From: Chloroflexi bacterium RBG_13_51_52
GTDB lineage: Bacteria; Chloroflexota; Dehalococcoidia; Dehalococcoidales; RBG-16-60-22
Direction of reading: 5' to 3'
Length of the DNA stretch: 8,947 nucleotides
Assembly: GCA_001796525.1 (NCBI GenBank)
Contig: MGMT01000090.1
Location: 1-8,947 of the forward strand
Part shown: positions 1 through 5,900 of the stretch, in pieces
Numbering within the stretch: the first letter of the stretch is position 1
How the letters are laid out: the number at the start of each line of letters is the position of its first letter
The notes under the pieces: generated by a model
The model's input: only the letters and a program-made list of their open reading frames with translations
What the model was told of the DNA's origin: nothing
Databases searched by the model: none
Position numbers and translations under genes: made by a program

Positions 1-334
1 CCCCCAGAATTCCAATACCAAAATCGGCGATATGCATCGAACCGCCCTTACCCTTACAGTAGCCGGTCTTCTTGCCGTATATTTCAGCCATCATGCGCCT
101 GATGTCAGCACCCTTGGCAATAAGGTGTCCGTGTCCCCGGTGATTGCTAACGATACGGTCATCCTTCCTTAGATTGGCGCAGACACCCGTTGCCACTGCT
201 TCCTGACCAATATAAGAATGAATCAAGCCGGGCACCGAGCCTTTTTTATATTCTTTAGACGCTCTTTCTTCAAAGCGCCGGATGGTCAACATGGTGCGAT
301 ACATCCGGATGAGACTATCATTATCTATACCCAC
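1..334 (-). CDS. Thiamine-diphosphate-dependent dehydrogenase E1 component, alpha subunit (N-terminal part, runs off the left edge)
   Basis: The E1 alpha subunit pairs with an E1 beta subunit to decarboxylate a 2-oxoacid (pyruvate, branched-chain oxoacid) or cleave acetoin with thiamine diphosphate, passing the acyl group to a lipoyl E2 protein in the cytoplasm. About 111 codons are visible. Family hallmarks in order are an N-terminal helix with RMYRTMLTIRRFEE (residues 10-23), IGQEAVATG (42-50), the NHRGHGH segment near 64-70, AKGAD (73-77), MMAE (81-84), and GKGGSMHIAD (95-104), which leads into the thiamine-diphosphate region beyond the edge. I chose GTG at 334-332 because AAAGGGG lies 7 bases upstream; the in-frame TTG two codons earlier sits almost on that site. 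The KGKGGSMHI style favours the acetoin/pyruvate dehydrogenase branch, but the substrate is undecided because the beta and E2 genes lie outside the window. The family call is secure. Confidence 0.9.
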   Translation of the reverse strand, partial: MGIDNDSLIRMYRTMLTIRRFEERASKEYKKGSVPGLIHSYIGQEAVATGVCANLRKDDRIVSNHRGHGHLIAKGADIRRMMAEIYGKKTGYCKGKGGSMHIADFGIGILG

Positions 335-382
335 AATCAAGCCCCTTTCAAAGTTATTATCACCGCACCACACTCCACTATC

Positions 383-398
383 CAAATATAATATAGCA
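383..398 (-). promoter_or_regulatory. Probable extended -10 promoter for the E1 alpha gene
   Basis: Read on the minus strand, TGCTATATT occupies 398-390: a TG dinucleotide, one base, then a TATATT -10 hexamer, which is the extended -10 arrangement. No good -35 hexamer is seen at the right distance, as expected for this promoter type. Transcription would start near 383 and give a leader of about 50 bases before the GTG at 334. The surrounding 335-509 interval holds no gene; it is an AT-rich divergent promoter region shared with the membrane-protein gene starting at 510. Confidence 0.45.
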
Positions 399-475
399 TA
401 GTCCTTTCACTTTATTAAAAAATAGCACGGACTGTTATTAAGATACGTTCCCTGCTTAAGCTTTTATTAACGTTT

Positions 476-510
476 TTGGGTATATTTTCAGCTATACTAT
501 AATATATATA
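476..510 (+). promoter_or_regulatory. Promoter abutting the start codon of the DUF6512-like gene (possible leaderless transcript)
   Basis: A perfect TATAAT lies at 498-503, with a weak -35 candidate TTGGGT at 476-481 and a 16-base spacer. The expected start of transcription, 6-7 bases after the -10 box, falls on or beside the A of the ATG at 510. The bases just before that ATG are only alternating A and T and contain no Shine-Dalgarno sequence. An alternative -10, TATACT at 493-498, would place the start around 505, still too close for a ribosome binding site. Confidence 0.5.
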
Positions 511-1043
511 TGAAAAATCCGGTTCTCAAGTGGGAACTCATTGGTATAGCGGTTATATCCTTGCTCGGCTCGGCATTTCACTTCATCTTCGAGTGGGCGG
601 GAGAACTGGCACCGATTGGCTTTTTTACACCCGTCAACGAAAGTGTATTCGAACACCTTAAGCTTACCTTCTGGCCGACGATACTTTATTCATTATTTTC
701 CTATAAATGGCGAAAATCCACAACCACTAACTTTATACTGGCTAAAGCGGTTGGCCTTTATACCATGCCGATAGCGATAATCGTGATTTTTTATGGTTAC
801 ACAACATTCACGGGTGAGAGCATCGTTATTATCGATATCCTTATCTTTTTCATCGCGGTAGTGTGCGGACAACTTGCCAGTTACAGGATACTCAAAATGA
901 AACCTCTACCGCCTTGGCTTTCCTGGGTTTCTCTATCCTTTATAGTTATTCTTGCTTTGATATACGGGCTTTTCACCTTTTTCCCTCCCCATGTGCCTTT
1001 CTTTATGGACGAGAATACAGGTATTTACGGTATACCAAAATAA
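510..1043 (+). CDS. Small integral membrane protein, DUF6512-like, function unknown
   Basis: The protein has 177 residues and is almost wholly hydrophobic, with about five membrane segments near residues 9-30, 50-66, 76-98, 103-124 and 136-160. It has no cleavable signal peptide distinct from the first helix. The segment FTPVNESVFEHLKL (residues 39-52), following HFIFEWAG, is what I recognise as the signature of the DUF6512 family (HF-x-EW ... P-x-NES-x-x-EHLKL); the conserved Glu, Asn and His lie near the membrane surface. No enzymatic role is established for that family to my knowledge. The ATG at 510 is chosen because the first helix begins directly after it and no upstream in-frame alternative is evident; it lacks a Shine-Dalgarno sequence. 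It is divergent from the E1 alpha gene and about 120 bases upstream of the next membrane-protein gene, which has its own promoter. The coding call is firm; the family call is moderate. Confidence 0.8.
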   Translation: MKNPVLKWELIGIAVISLLGSAFHFIFEWAGELAPIGFFTPVNESVFEHLKLTFWPTILYSLFSYKWRKSTTTNFILAKAVGLYTMPIAIIVIFYGYTTFTGESIVIIDILIFFIAVVCGQLASYRILKMKPLPPWLSWVSLSFIVILALIYGLFTFFPPHVPFFMDENTGIYGIPK

Positions 1044-1095
1044 CAGACCTAAATCAGCCCCGTGTTTTCTCTGATGCCTCACTTCCCTCCCTGTA

Positions 1096-1124
1096 TTTAC
1101 CGGCATCCCGCCTTGTAGTATAAT
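1096..1124 (+). promoter_or_regulatory. Sigma-70-type promoter for the Tic20/DUF4870-like gene
   Basis: TTTACC at 1096-1101 (4 of 6 matches to TTGACA) and a perfect TATAAT at 1119-1124 are separated by exactly 17 bases. Transcription would begin near 1131, giving a leader of about 33 bases that carries the strong ribosome binding site at 1148-1157. This makes the downstream gene its own transcription unit. I saw no convincing terminator hairpin between 1044 and 1095 for the preceding gene. Confidence 0.6.
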
Positions 1125-1147
1125 TATCACAAGCCATGTTCTGCCAC

Positions 1148-1157
1148 GGAGGAGGTG
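1148..1157 (+). promoter_or_regulatory. Ribosome binding site that decides the start of the Tic20/DUF4870-like gene
   Basis: GGAGGAGGTG is an exceptionally complete match to the 16S anti-Shine-Dalgarno sequence. It lies 6 bases before the ATG at 1164. The in-frame GTG codons at 1155 and 1158 overlap or abut this element and cannot be served by it, so the ATG at 1164 is the better start. Confidence 0.75.
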
Positions 1158-1163
1158 GTGCTG

Positions 1164-2225
1164 ATGGAACTCACACCGGAAGAAAGAAGAAGGATTTACG
1201 AGGAAGAGAAAGCCAGGATTGAAGCCAGAGAGCAACTCGAGGAAGAGAAAAGACGTATTACACCAGAGGCTACGATTAATCTCTCACCCAATATTACCGG
1301 CGTGCTGTGCTACCTAGGCATATGGGTTACCGGCATCATTTTCTTCATATTAGAGCAGAAAAACAAATGGATTCGCTTTCACGCAGCGCAATCGATAGTG
1401 GTCTTCGGGGGGCTGGGGATAGCACTAGGCATATTGCACTGGATACCCTTCATCGGCTGGTTCTTTACCGTCGTTATCTGGATTATCGGAGTTATCCTGT
1501 GGATAATTCTAATGAGTCGGGCATACAACGGCGAACGGTATAAGCTACCACTGGCAGGCGATATTGCCGAGATGCTGGTGGGAATAAAGATTAACATACC
1601 CACTCAGCCGCAACCACCACCAGCCACTGAAAGTAAAGAAGCACCGAGGGCACCACCTCCTCCACCCACGACACCACCGCCTGCCATAATAGACATAGAC
1701 GAAAAAATCGACAAAAAGGTGGAAACATTTTTCAAGGAGAAAAGAACCGGCAGAATAACGGTATCAGCCTTCGCCATCGCCTGGAGTATCATATTACTGG
1801 TGGTTTTTAACTTCCTGCACCAGTATATAGCCTATTATACCTACAATGCGGCAACAAAAACATGGGCATGGGAATCGTTTTTCACCAGTGATATAAATCA
1901 GTGGCTGCCAATATTTAATACAGCGCTGGCAATTTCCATCATCGGGTACGTAGTCCTTATCGTCGCTAGTAATAACATTATCCGGGAGTCGATTCACATT
2001 ATCATCAACGGATTCGGGTTGGCTTCGGTTATCACTTTGCTGGTAGTTTTCCCTTTCGACTTCGACGTCATACCCAACGTCACAGCAGCCGGTTGGACAA
2101 CGCTGGGAGTGAGGGTATTCCTAGCATTTTTAGCCGTGTGTTTCGGGATTGCTCTGCTGGTGAGAATTATTAAATTGTTGATTAATATAATAAAGTCATC
2201 GGTTAAGTTATCTGATTCAGCTTGA
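1164..2225 (+). CDS. Tic20/DUF4870-like membrane protein with proline-rich linker and a second four-helix membrane module
   Basis: The protein has 353 residues counted from ATG 1164. Residues 1-33 are a highly charged Glu/Arg helix beginning MELTPEERRRIYEEEK, probably cytoplasmic and possibly coiled. Residues 42-142 resemble DUF4870/Tic20-like domains: hydrophobic segments around 45-64, 76-93 and 94-117, the pattern EQKNKWIRFHAAQS (64-77) between the first two, and SRAYNGERYKLPLAGDIAE (118-136) at the end. Residues 146-175 are a Pro-rich linker with runs of up to five prolines. A charged stretch (178-196) precedes a second module with helices near 202-220, 248-267, 276-297 and 314-343, which I do not recognise. 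Bacterial DUF4870 proteins have no settled function; the plastid relative Tic20 is a channel component of protein import, but that role should not be transferred. The gene is monocistronic in appearance and convergent with the ferredoxin gene 23 bases away. Confidence 0.8.
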   Translation: MELTPEERRRIYEEEKARIEAREQLEEEKRRITPEATINLSPNITGVLCYLGIWVTGIIFFILEQKNKWIRFHAAQSIVVFGGLGIALGILHWIPFIGWFFTVVIWIIGVILWIILMSRAYNGERYKLPLAGDIAEMLVGIKINIPTQPQPPPATESKEAPRAPPPPPTTPPPAIIDIDEKIDKKVETFFKEKRTGRITVSAFAIAWSIILLVVFNFLHQYIAYYTYNAATKTWAWESFFTSDINQWLPIFNTALAISIIGYVVLIVASNNIIRESIHIIINGFGLASVITLLVVFPFDFDVIPNVTAAGWTTLGVRVFLAFLAVCFGIALLVRIIKLLINIIKSSVKLSDSA

Positions 2226-2248
2226 ATTGTCATTAAACAACAAGAGTC

Positions 2249-2467
2249 CTATAAGTTGACCAACTGAATGGCTTTTTGAGGGCAAGCCATAGCGCAATCG
2301 CCACAGGCGCGGCAAGCAGACGGTTCAGGCACCGGTATCGTGTAAGGCGATTCCTGCTGTAATAGTTTCAATGGGCATACCAGCGAGGCAGCGCATATAC
2401 CGCCATCGCAGGTCTCCGGACGGCACTTTTGAAAATCAAGCAAAGCCATCTTTCTTTTCATATGCAC
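2249..2467 (-). CDS. Small two-cluster [4Fe-4S] ferredoxin with an RLI/ABCE1-like first cluster motif
   Basis: The protein has 72 residues from a GTG start. It has two cysteine sets: C15, C20, C25 and C31 (C-x4-C-x4-C-x5-CP, in the context DFQKCRPETC), and C52, C55, C58 and C62 (C-x2-C-x2-C-x3-CP), the classic bacterial ferredoxin motif. The first set resembles the iron-sulfur domain at the N-terminus of the RNase L inhibitor/ABCE1 proteins, which also precedes a classic ferredoxin motif there; here no ATPase follows. The likely role is cytoplasmic electron transfer, partner unknown. A start at 2578 would overlap the fmdB-like gene by 50 bases and add 37 unconserved-looking residues; the GTG at 2467-2465 has a well-placed AAGAGGT 7 bases upstream. 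ATG codons two and six codons later are weaker alternatives. It lies 61 bases downstream of the zinc-ribbon gene on the same strand, so the two probably share a transcript. Confidence 0.8.
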   Translation of the reverse strand: MHMKRKMALLDFQKCRPETCDGGICAASLVCPLKLLQQESPYTIPVPEPSACRACGDCAMACPQKAIQLVNL

Positions 2468-2474
2468 GGGCAAT

Positions 2475-2481
2475 ACCTCTT
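2475..2481 (-). promoter_or_regulatory. Ribosome binding site for the ferredoxin gene
   Basis: On the minus strand AAGAGGT occupies 2481-2475, followed by 7 bases and the GTG at 2467. The next ATG (2461) would sit 13 bases from it and the following ATG (2449) is preceded only by AAAAGAAAG. This spacing is why the GTG start was preferred over the ATGs. Confidence 0.55.
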
Positions 2482-2528
2482 GTCGATTATTATCAATATA
2501 GAAACCAACGGTTTCAACAGGATGAGCC

Positions 2529-2714
2529 TCAAGTAGGAAACCGCAAATTTCCCGGCTGCCCCCCGGAGATATTCCCATATACTGGAGACAAGATCCTGAT
2601 AGGATTCTTCTTGCCGCACTTTGGGCAGACTACCTCGGCATCGTTATCATATATCCCACGGAAAGACTCGAATTTCTCACCGCATTCGCGGCAACGGTAG
2701 GCATATATCGGCAT
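2529..2714 (-). CDS. FmdB-family zinc-ribbon protein
   Basis: The protein has 61 residues, begins MPIYAYRCRECGEKFE and carries C8-x2-C11 and C30-x2-C33, the single zinc ribbon typical of the FmdB family (putative regulatory protein, PF09723 type). It ends with a short Gly-rich tail that is brief compared with many members. The name comes from a protein linked to formamidase/amidase expression in Methylophilus; the molecular role of most members is unknown, and nucleic-acid or protein binding is only inferred from the zinc ribbon. The frame stays open upstream to 2867, but ATG 2714 is clearly the start: it is preceded by AAGGAGACGATT, giving AGGAG with 7-base spacing, and the family begins exactly there. 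It is the first gene of a probable two-gene unit with the ferredoxin and is divergent from the first FAD oxidoreductase gene, across a 179-base intergenic region. Confidence 0.88.
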   Translation of the reverse strand: MPIYAYRCRECGEKFESFRGIYDNDAEVVCPKCGKKNPIRILSPVYGNISGGQPGNLRFPT

Positions 2715-2805
2715 AATCGTCTCCTTTTCCGGCCCGTGATCAATACGTTTTAATTCTATATTATCCAAAATCGTGTGGTATGTGATTTTAATCGCATTCA
2801 GGAAT

Positions 2806-2833
2806 TTGACAGAAAGGTTAAATATCTTATATG
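2806..2833 (+). promoter_or_regulatory. Probable sigma-70 promoter for the FAD oxidoreductase gene pair
   Basis: A perfect TTGACA lies at 2806-2811. After a 16-base spacer comes TATATG at 2828-2833, a partial -10 match (first four positions). Transcription would begin near 2840, leaving a leader of about 54 bases with AGGAGG at 2881-2886, 7 bases before the ATG at 2894. The rest of 2715-2893 is AT-rich and holds no gene; a promoter for the zinc-ribbon gene must lie on its other strand, but I could not pick a convincing one. Confidence 0.5.
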
Positions 2834-2893
2834 CTTTTCTGAAAAGGCACAATATTTTTTCCCGCAATTTCAGACATATCAGGAGGAATTTCC

Positions 2894-4327
2894 ATGGCTA
2901 AAAATATTTCTGTGAAAACTATCAAAGAACGCGCCAGAGAGACTAAAGTAATCCGTGAAGCGGATGTCATTGTCGTCGGCGGCGGGCCGGGTGGCATTGG
3001 CGCCGCAGTCTCGGCTGCCCGCAACGGCGCGGACACCGTCCTCATCGAACGTTACGGCTACCTGGGAGGCATGGGCACCGGGGGTCTGGTCACAATAATC
3101 CCTCTGCTGACCGATTATACTGGCAAACAGCAGATTATCGGGCTTACACAAGAATGGATCGACCGCCTCATAGCCCGCAACGCCGTGGATTTTCCCCCAG
3201 AAGAGCACTGGGGCTCGATAGACAAAGAGCTCGTCAGGTACTATTTCCAGCGCAGCTTCTTCATGACACGGCTGGACCGGGTAAGCTACGCCGCCATCAT
3301 CGACGCCGAAATTTCCAAGTACATCCTCAATGAGATGGTCGAAGAAGCCGGCGTCAAGGTGTACTGCCATGCCTGGGGTACCGAGCCTATCATGGAAGGC
3401 AACCACTGTAAGGGCGTTATCATCGAAAGCAAGTCCGGCCGCCAGGCTATCCTCGGCAAGGTGGTTATCGATTCTACCGGTGACGGCGACCTGTTTCCAT
3501 ACGCGGGCATTGAATATGAAGACAATATCCCGCCGAACTTCCGCATCGCCAACCTGGCCCTCTGCTTCTGGGTAGACGGCGTCGACCTGAAAAAGGCGAA
3601 CGAGTACCGCCAGAAGAACCCGCATCAATTCATGGAGTTATCCCGTAAAGCCTTTGAATCCGGCGCTTTCGGAGGCTACTTCACCAGCAACCTCCCCGAC
3701 CAAGATTCTATAGTCTGGTTCCATAACCGCTACGCCAATAAGAGCCAAGTGGACGTGGAAGAGTTGACGCGTGTCGAGTTCGAAGGCCGCAAGAAGATGA
3801 TGAAGACTTACGACTTCTTTAAAAAGAACATGCCGGGTTTTGAGAAAAGCTTTATCGTCCTTTCCGCTCCACAATTGGGCACGCGATCCAGTCGCCGTAT
3901 GGTTGGCGAATACAAGCTTACCCAGAAAGACCTGTCCGATAATCAGCCGTTCGAAGATACCATCGCCATCTTCCCGGACCTCGACCGGGGGCAGGAATCG
4001 CTGAACCATCCCAATATGTATATCCCCTACCGCTGCCTGCTGCCTAAGAACGTGGATAATATGCTCGTAGCCTGCCGCGCCTTCTCCTCGGACGAGCATG
4101 TCCAGGAGTGGTTCAACCTCATCCCACACTGCATCGCCTTCGGCGAGGCCGCCGGCACCGCTTCGGCGCTGGCACTAAAAGCCGGTGTGGGTATCAAGCA
4201 GGTGGATATCAAAGCCCTCCAGAAGCAATTGTCCAAGCAGGGCGTTCCGCTGCCGGATGTTACCAAGAAGGTAGACTATAAATACACCGGCCCAGCCTTG
4301 ACCACACCACCCTTCGGTGCCCATTAG
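2894..4327 (+). CDS. FAD-dependent oxidoreductase, FAD_oxidored (PF12831) type, first of a tandem pair
   Basis: The protein has 477 residues. After a 23-residue polar lead-in (KTIKERAR motif), a Rossmann FAD site appears: DVIVVGGGPGG (24-34), an acidic ribose-binding Glu at the end of the second strand (VLIERYG, 49-55) and GGMGTGGLV (58-66). STGDGD at 194-199 is the second FAD contact of this fold. APQLGTRSSRRMVGEY (325-340) and the C-terminal block from LPKNVDNMLVACRAFSSDEH (383-402) to IPHCIAFGEAAGTASALALKAG (410-431) complete a flavoprotein of this family. There is no signal peptide and no cysteine ferredoxin motif, so it is presumably cytoplasmic and needs a separate electron partner. The substrate is unknown; PF12831 is a broad family and I would not guess. 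AGGAGG 7 bases upstream fixes the start. It is followed 78 bases later by a clear paralogue, with a terminator-like hairpin in between. Codon use is rich in GGC and GCC. Confidence 0.88.
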   Translation: MAKNISVKTIKERARETKVIREADVIVVGGGPGGIGAAVSAARNGADTVLIERYGYLGGMGTGGLVTIIPLLTDYTGKQQIIGLTQEWIDRLIARNAVDFPPEEHWGSIDKELVRYYFQRSFFMTRLDRVSYAAIIDAEISKYILNEMVEEAGVKVYCHAWGTEPIMEGNHCKGVIIESKSGRQAILGKVVIDSTGDGDLFPYAGIEYEDNIPPNFRIANLALCFWVDGVDLKKANEYRQKNPHQFMELSRKAFESGAFGGYFTSNLPDQDSIVWFHNRYANKSQVDVEELTRVEFEGRKKMMKTYDFFKKNMPGFEKSFIVLSAPQLGTRSSRRMVGEYKLTQKDLSDNQPFEDTIAIFPDLDRGQESLNHPNMYIPYRCLLPKNVDNMLVACRAFSSDEHVQEWFNLIPHCIAFGEAAGTASALALKAGVGIKQVDIKALQKQLSKQGVPLPDVTKKVDYKYTGPALTTPPFGAH

Positions 4328-4361
4328 CCGGTTGAGGCGAGGCAAAAACACATCGCAAATC

Positions 4362-4394
4362 AGGGGGTAGGCAATAACTACCCCCTTTGATTTT
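4362..4394 (+). terminator. Hairpin with T-rich tail between the two FAD oxidoreductase genes (intercistronic terminator or attenuator)
   Basis: AGGGGGTAG at 4362-4370 pairs perfectly with CTACCCCCT at 4378-4386 around a 7-base loop (GCAATAA). The 9-bp stem has six G-C pairs. The 3' arm runs into TTTGATTTT (4386-4394), a near-continuous T tract as in Rho-independent terminators. The next gene's GGAGGT begins immediately after, at 4395. It could therefore end most transcripts after the first gene, stabilise that gene's 3' end, or influence ribosome access to the second gene. I saw no obvious separate promoter between 4387 and 4405, so some read-through is needed unless a promoter lies inside the upstream gene. 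Confidence 0.65.
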
Positions 4395-4405
4395 GGAGGT
4401 CAGCA

Positions 4406-5890
4406 ATGTCAGGCAAATCAGCGGAGAAAACGATTAAAGAACCAGCCCGGGATATTAAAGTATGGCGGGAGGTTGATGTAGTCGTGGTAGGCGGGGGACC
4501 GGGTGGCGTAGCGTCGGCGATTAGCGCAGCACGAAGTGGCGCCAAAACGGTGCTTATCGAGAGATACGGGCACATCGGGGGCATGGCCACGGGGGGCCTA
4601 GTCAATATCATTCCCAACTTAAGCGACATCAGCGGCAAGCAGCATATCTATGGCTTGACCATGGAGTTGTTAAACCGACTGGATAAGCGGGGAGGCACCT
4701 CCTACACAAGGAAGAAAGACCGCGGCTCCACCGAGAAAAAAGCGGTGGACTACTACCTTGATGCCAACCTGGGGTGGTTCTACGTGAGGAACGACCACAA
4801 TACCGGCATGCAGAGAGTACTGTATTCCGCCGTGGTCGACCCCGAAATACTTAAGGATGAGTTGAACGACATGGTGTTGGGGGCGGGGGCAGAGTTACTG
4901 CTGCACTCCTGGGGCACGCAGGTCATCATGAAAAACAATGCCGTCAGGGGCGTTTTCTTCGAAAGCAAGAGCGGACGGCAGGCGATTCTAGGCAAGGTCA
5001 TTATCGACGCTACGGGGGATGGGGATATTTTCGTGGCGGCGGGAGCGGAACTAGACAATGAGTGCGACAACAAGCGGCGGACAGCCTGGCTGGCACTAGT
5101 CTGGTGGCTGACCAACGTTAATATCAGGAAATATGATAACTTTAAAGCATCGCAGCCGGAAAAATATAAAGAGCTTATACAGGAATTGATTAAGCTGGGC
5201 GGCTACCCGATGTTTTTTAAAGGCATCCTGAAAAACCAGCCGAACACGGTCTGGTACCACTGTATGCAACCGCAACCACAGCATACCGACGCCATGGACG
5301 TAGAACAACTGACGAAAATCGACGTTCAAGCGAGGAAACGGGCACTAATCACCTATGATTTCATGAAAAAATACGTCCCCGGTTTCGAGAGGAGCTTCAT
5401 TATGCTGACCGCTCCGCAACTGGGCACCCAAGGGGGCAGGAGAATAATCGGGGAATATATATTAACGGAAAAAGACATGGAGACAGACGAGGTCTTCGAG
5501 GACACGATTGCGGTACTTGCCAATAATGATTACGGAGAGATTTCAGCTAAACACCCTACCCTATGCATTCCTTACCGCTGCCTGGTGCCGAAGTGTGTGG
5601 ATGGGCTGCTGGTGGCGGGGCGGGCATTTTCTTCGGCGGACACGATAAACGAAACGTTCAACATCATCCCCCACTGCATTGCATACGGACAGGCGGCGGG
5701 CACAGCGGCGGCGATGGCGGTCAAGGCGGGGATACAGCCTCGTAGAGTCGATTATAAAGCGTTACGGGCTAACCTGGTGAAACAAGGAGTGAATATTCCG
5801 GAGTACAGCGGCAAAAAGAAATCAGAGTCGTTGACCAGGAGTAAACCAAAAGATTTTTACTACCAGAAATATACATCTGGTGGAGGTTAA
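4406..5890 (+). CDS. FAD-dependent oxidoreductase, FAD_oxidored (PF12831) type, second of a tandem pair
   Basis: The protein has 494 residues and the same architecture as its upstream neighbour: KTIKEPAR lead-in, DVVVVGGGPGG (24-34), VLIERYG (49-55), GGMATGGLV (58-66), ATGDGD (202-207), APQLGTQGGRRIIGEY (336-351) and the C-terminal FAD block around VDGLLVAGRAFSSAD (398-412) and IPHCIAYGQAAGTAAAMAVKAG (421-442). By hand count 48 of the first 70 residues match the paralogue. It differs by an insertion near residues 121-134 (NLGWFYVRNDHNTG), by a Gln-rich stretch at 288-293 (QPQPQH) and by a 25-30 residue basic C-terminal tail. The substrate is unknown. GGAGGT ends 5 bases before the ATG. It favours GGG and GCG codons more than the upstream copy. 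Its stop lies 10 bases from the stop of the convergent iorB gene. Confidence 0.88.
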   Translation: MSGKSAEKTIKEPARDIKVWREVDVVVVGGGPGGVASAISAARSGAKTVLIERYGHIGGMATGGLVNIIPNLSDISGKQHIYGLTMELLNRLDKRGGTSYTRKKDRGSTEKKAVDYYLDANLGWFYVRNDHNTGMQRVLYSAVVDPEILKDELNDMVLGAGAELLLHSWGTQVIMKNNAVRGVFFESKSGRQAILGKVIIDATGDGDIFVAAGAELDNECDNKRRTAWLALVWWLTNVNIRKYDNFKASQPEKYKELIQELIKLGGYPMFFKGILKNQPNTVWYHCMQPQPQHTDAMDVEQLTKIDVQARKRALITYDFMKKYVPGFERSFIMLTAPQLGTQGGRRIIGEYILTEKDMETDEVFEDTIAVLANNDYGEISAKHPTLCIPYRCLVPKCVDGLLVAGRAFSSADTINETFNIIPHCIAYGQAAGTAAAMAVKAGIQPRRVDYKALRANLVKQGVNIPEYSGKKKSESLTRSKPKDFYYQKYTSGGG

Positions 5891-5900
5891 TAAGTCCCCT

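Noticed and set aside
1155..1163. GTG at 1155 (or 1158) as the start of the Tic20/DUF4870-like gene
   Set aside because: Both codons overlap or abut the Shine-Dalgarno sequence GGAGGAGGTG itself; ATG 1164 has proper spacing.
933..1235. 100-codon open frame on the minus strand
   Set aside because: It spans the end of one real gene, a promoter and the start of another; composition and motifs give no support.
2255..2264. Short inverted repeat GTTG-AC-CAAC near the ferredoxin stop
   Set aside because: A 4-bp stem with a 2-base loop and no T tract is too weak to call a terminator or operator.
2468..2578. Longer ferredoxin start at 2578
   Set aside because: It would overlap the fmdB-like gene by 50 bases and add 37 residues with no family character, while GTG 2467 has a correctly spaced AAGAGGT.
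2740..2800. Promoter for the FmdB-like gene on the minus strand
   Set aside because: GATAAT and TAATAT-like boxes exist, but none has a convincing -35 hexamer; AT-rich sequence makes chance matches likely.
2715..2867. N-terminal extension of the FmdB-like protein to 2867
   Set aside because: The family starts at MPIYAYRC, and a good AGGAG lies 7 bases before ATG 2714; the extension is open frame in intergenic DNA.
2879..3628. 249-codon open frame on the minus strand
   Set aside because: It lies antisense inside the first FAD oxidoreductase gene, whose protein has clear motifs; the antisense frame has no recognisable domain and reflects GC-rich third positions.
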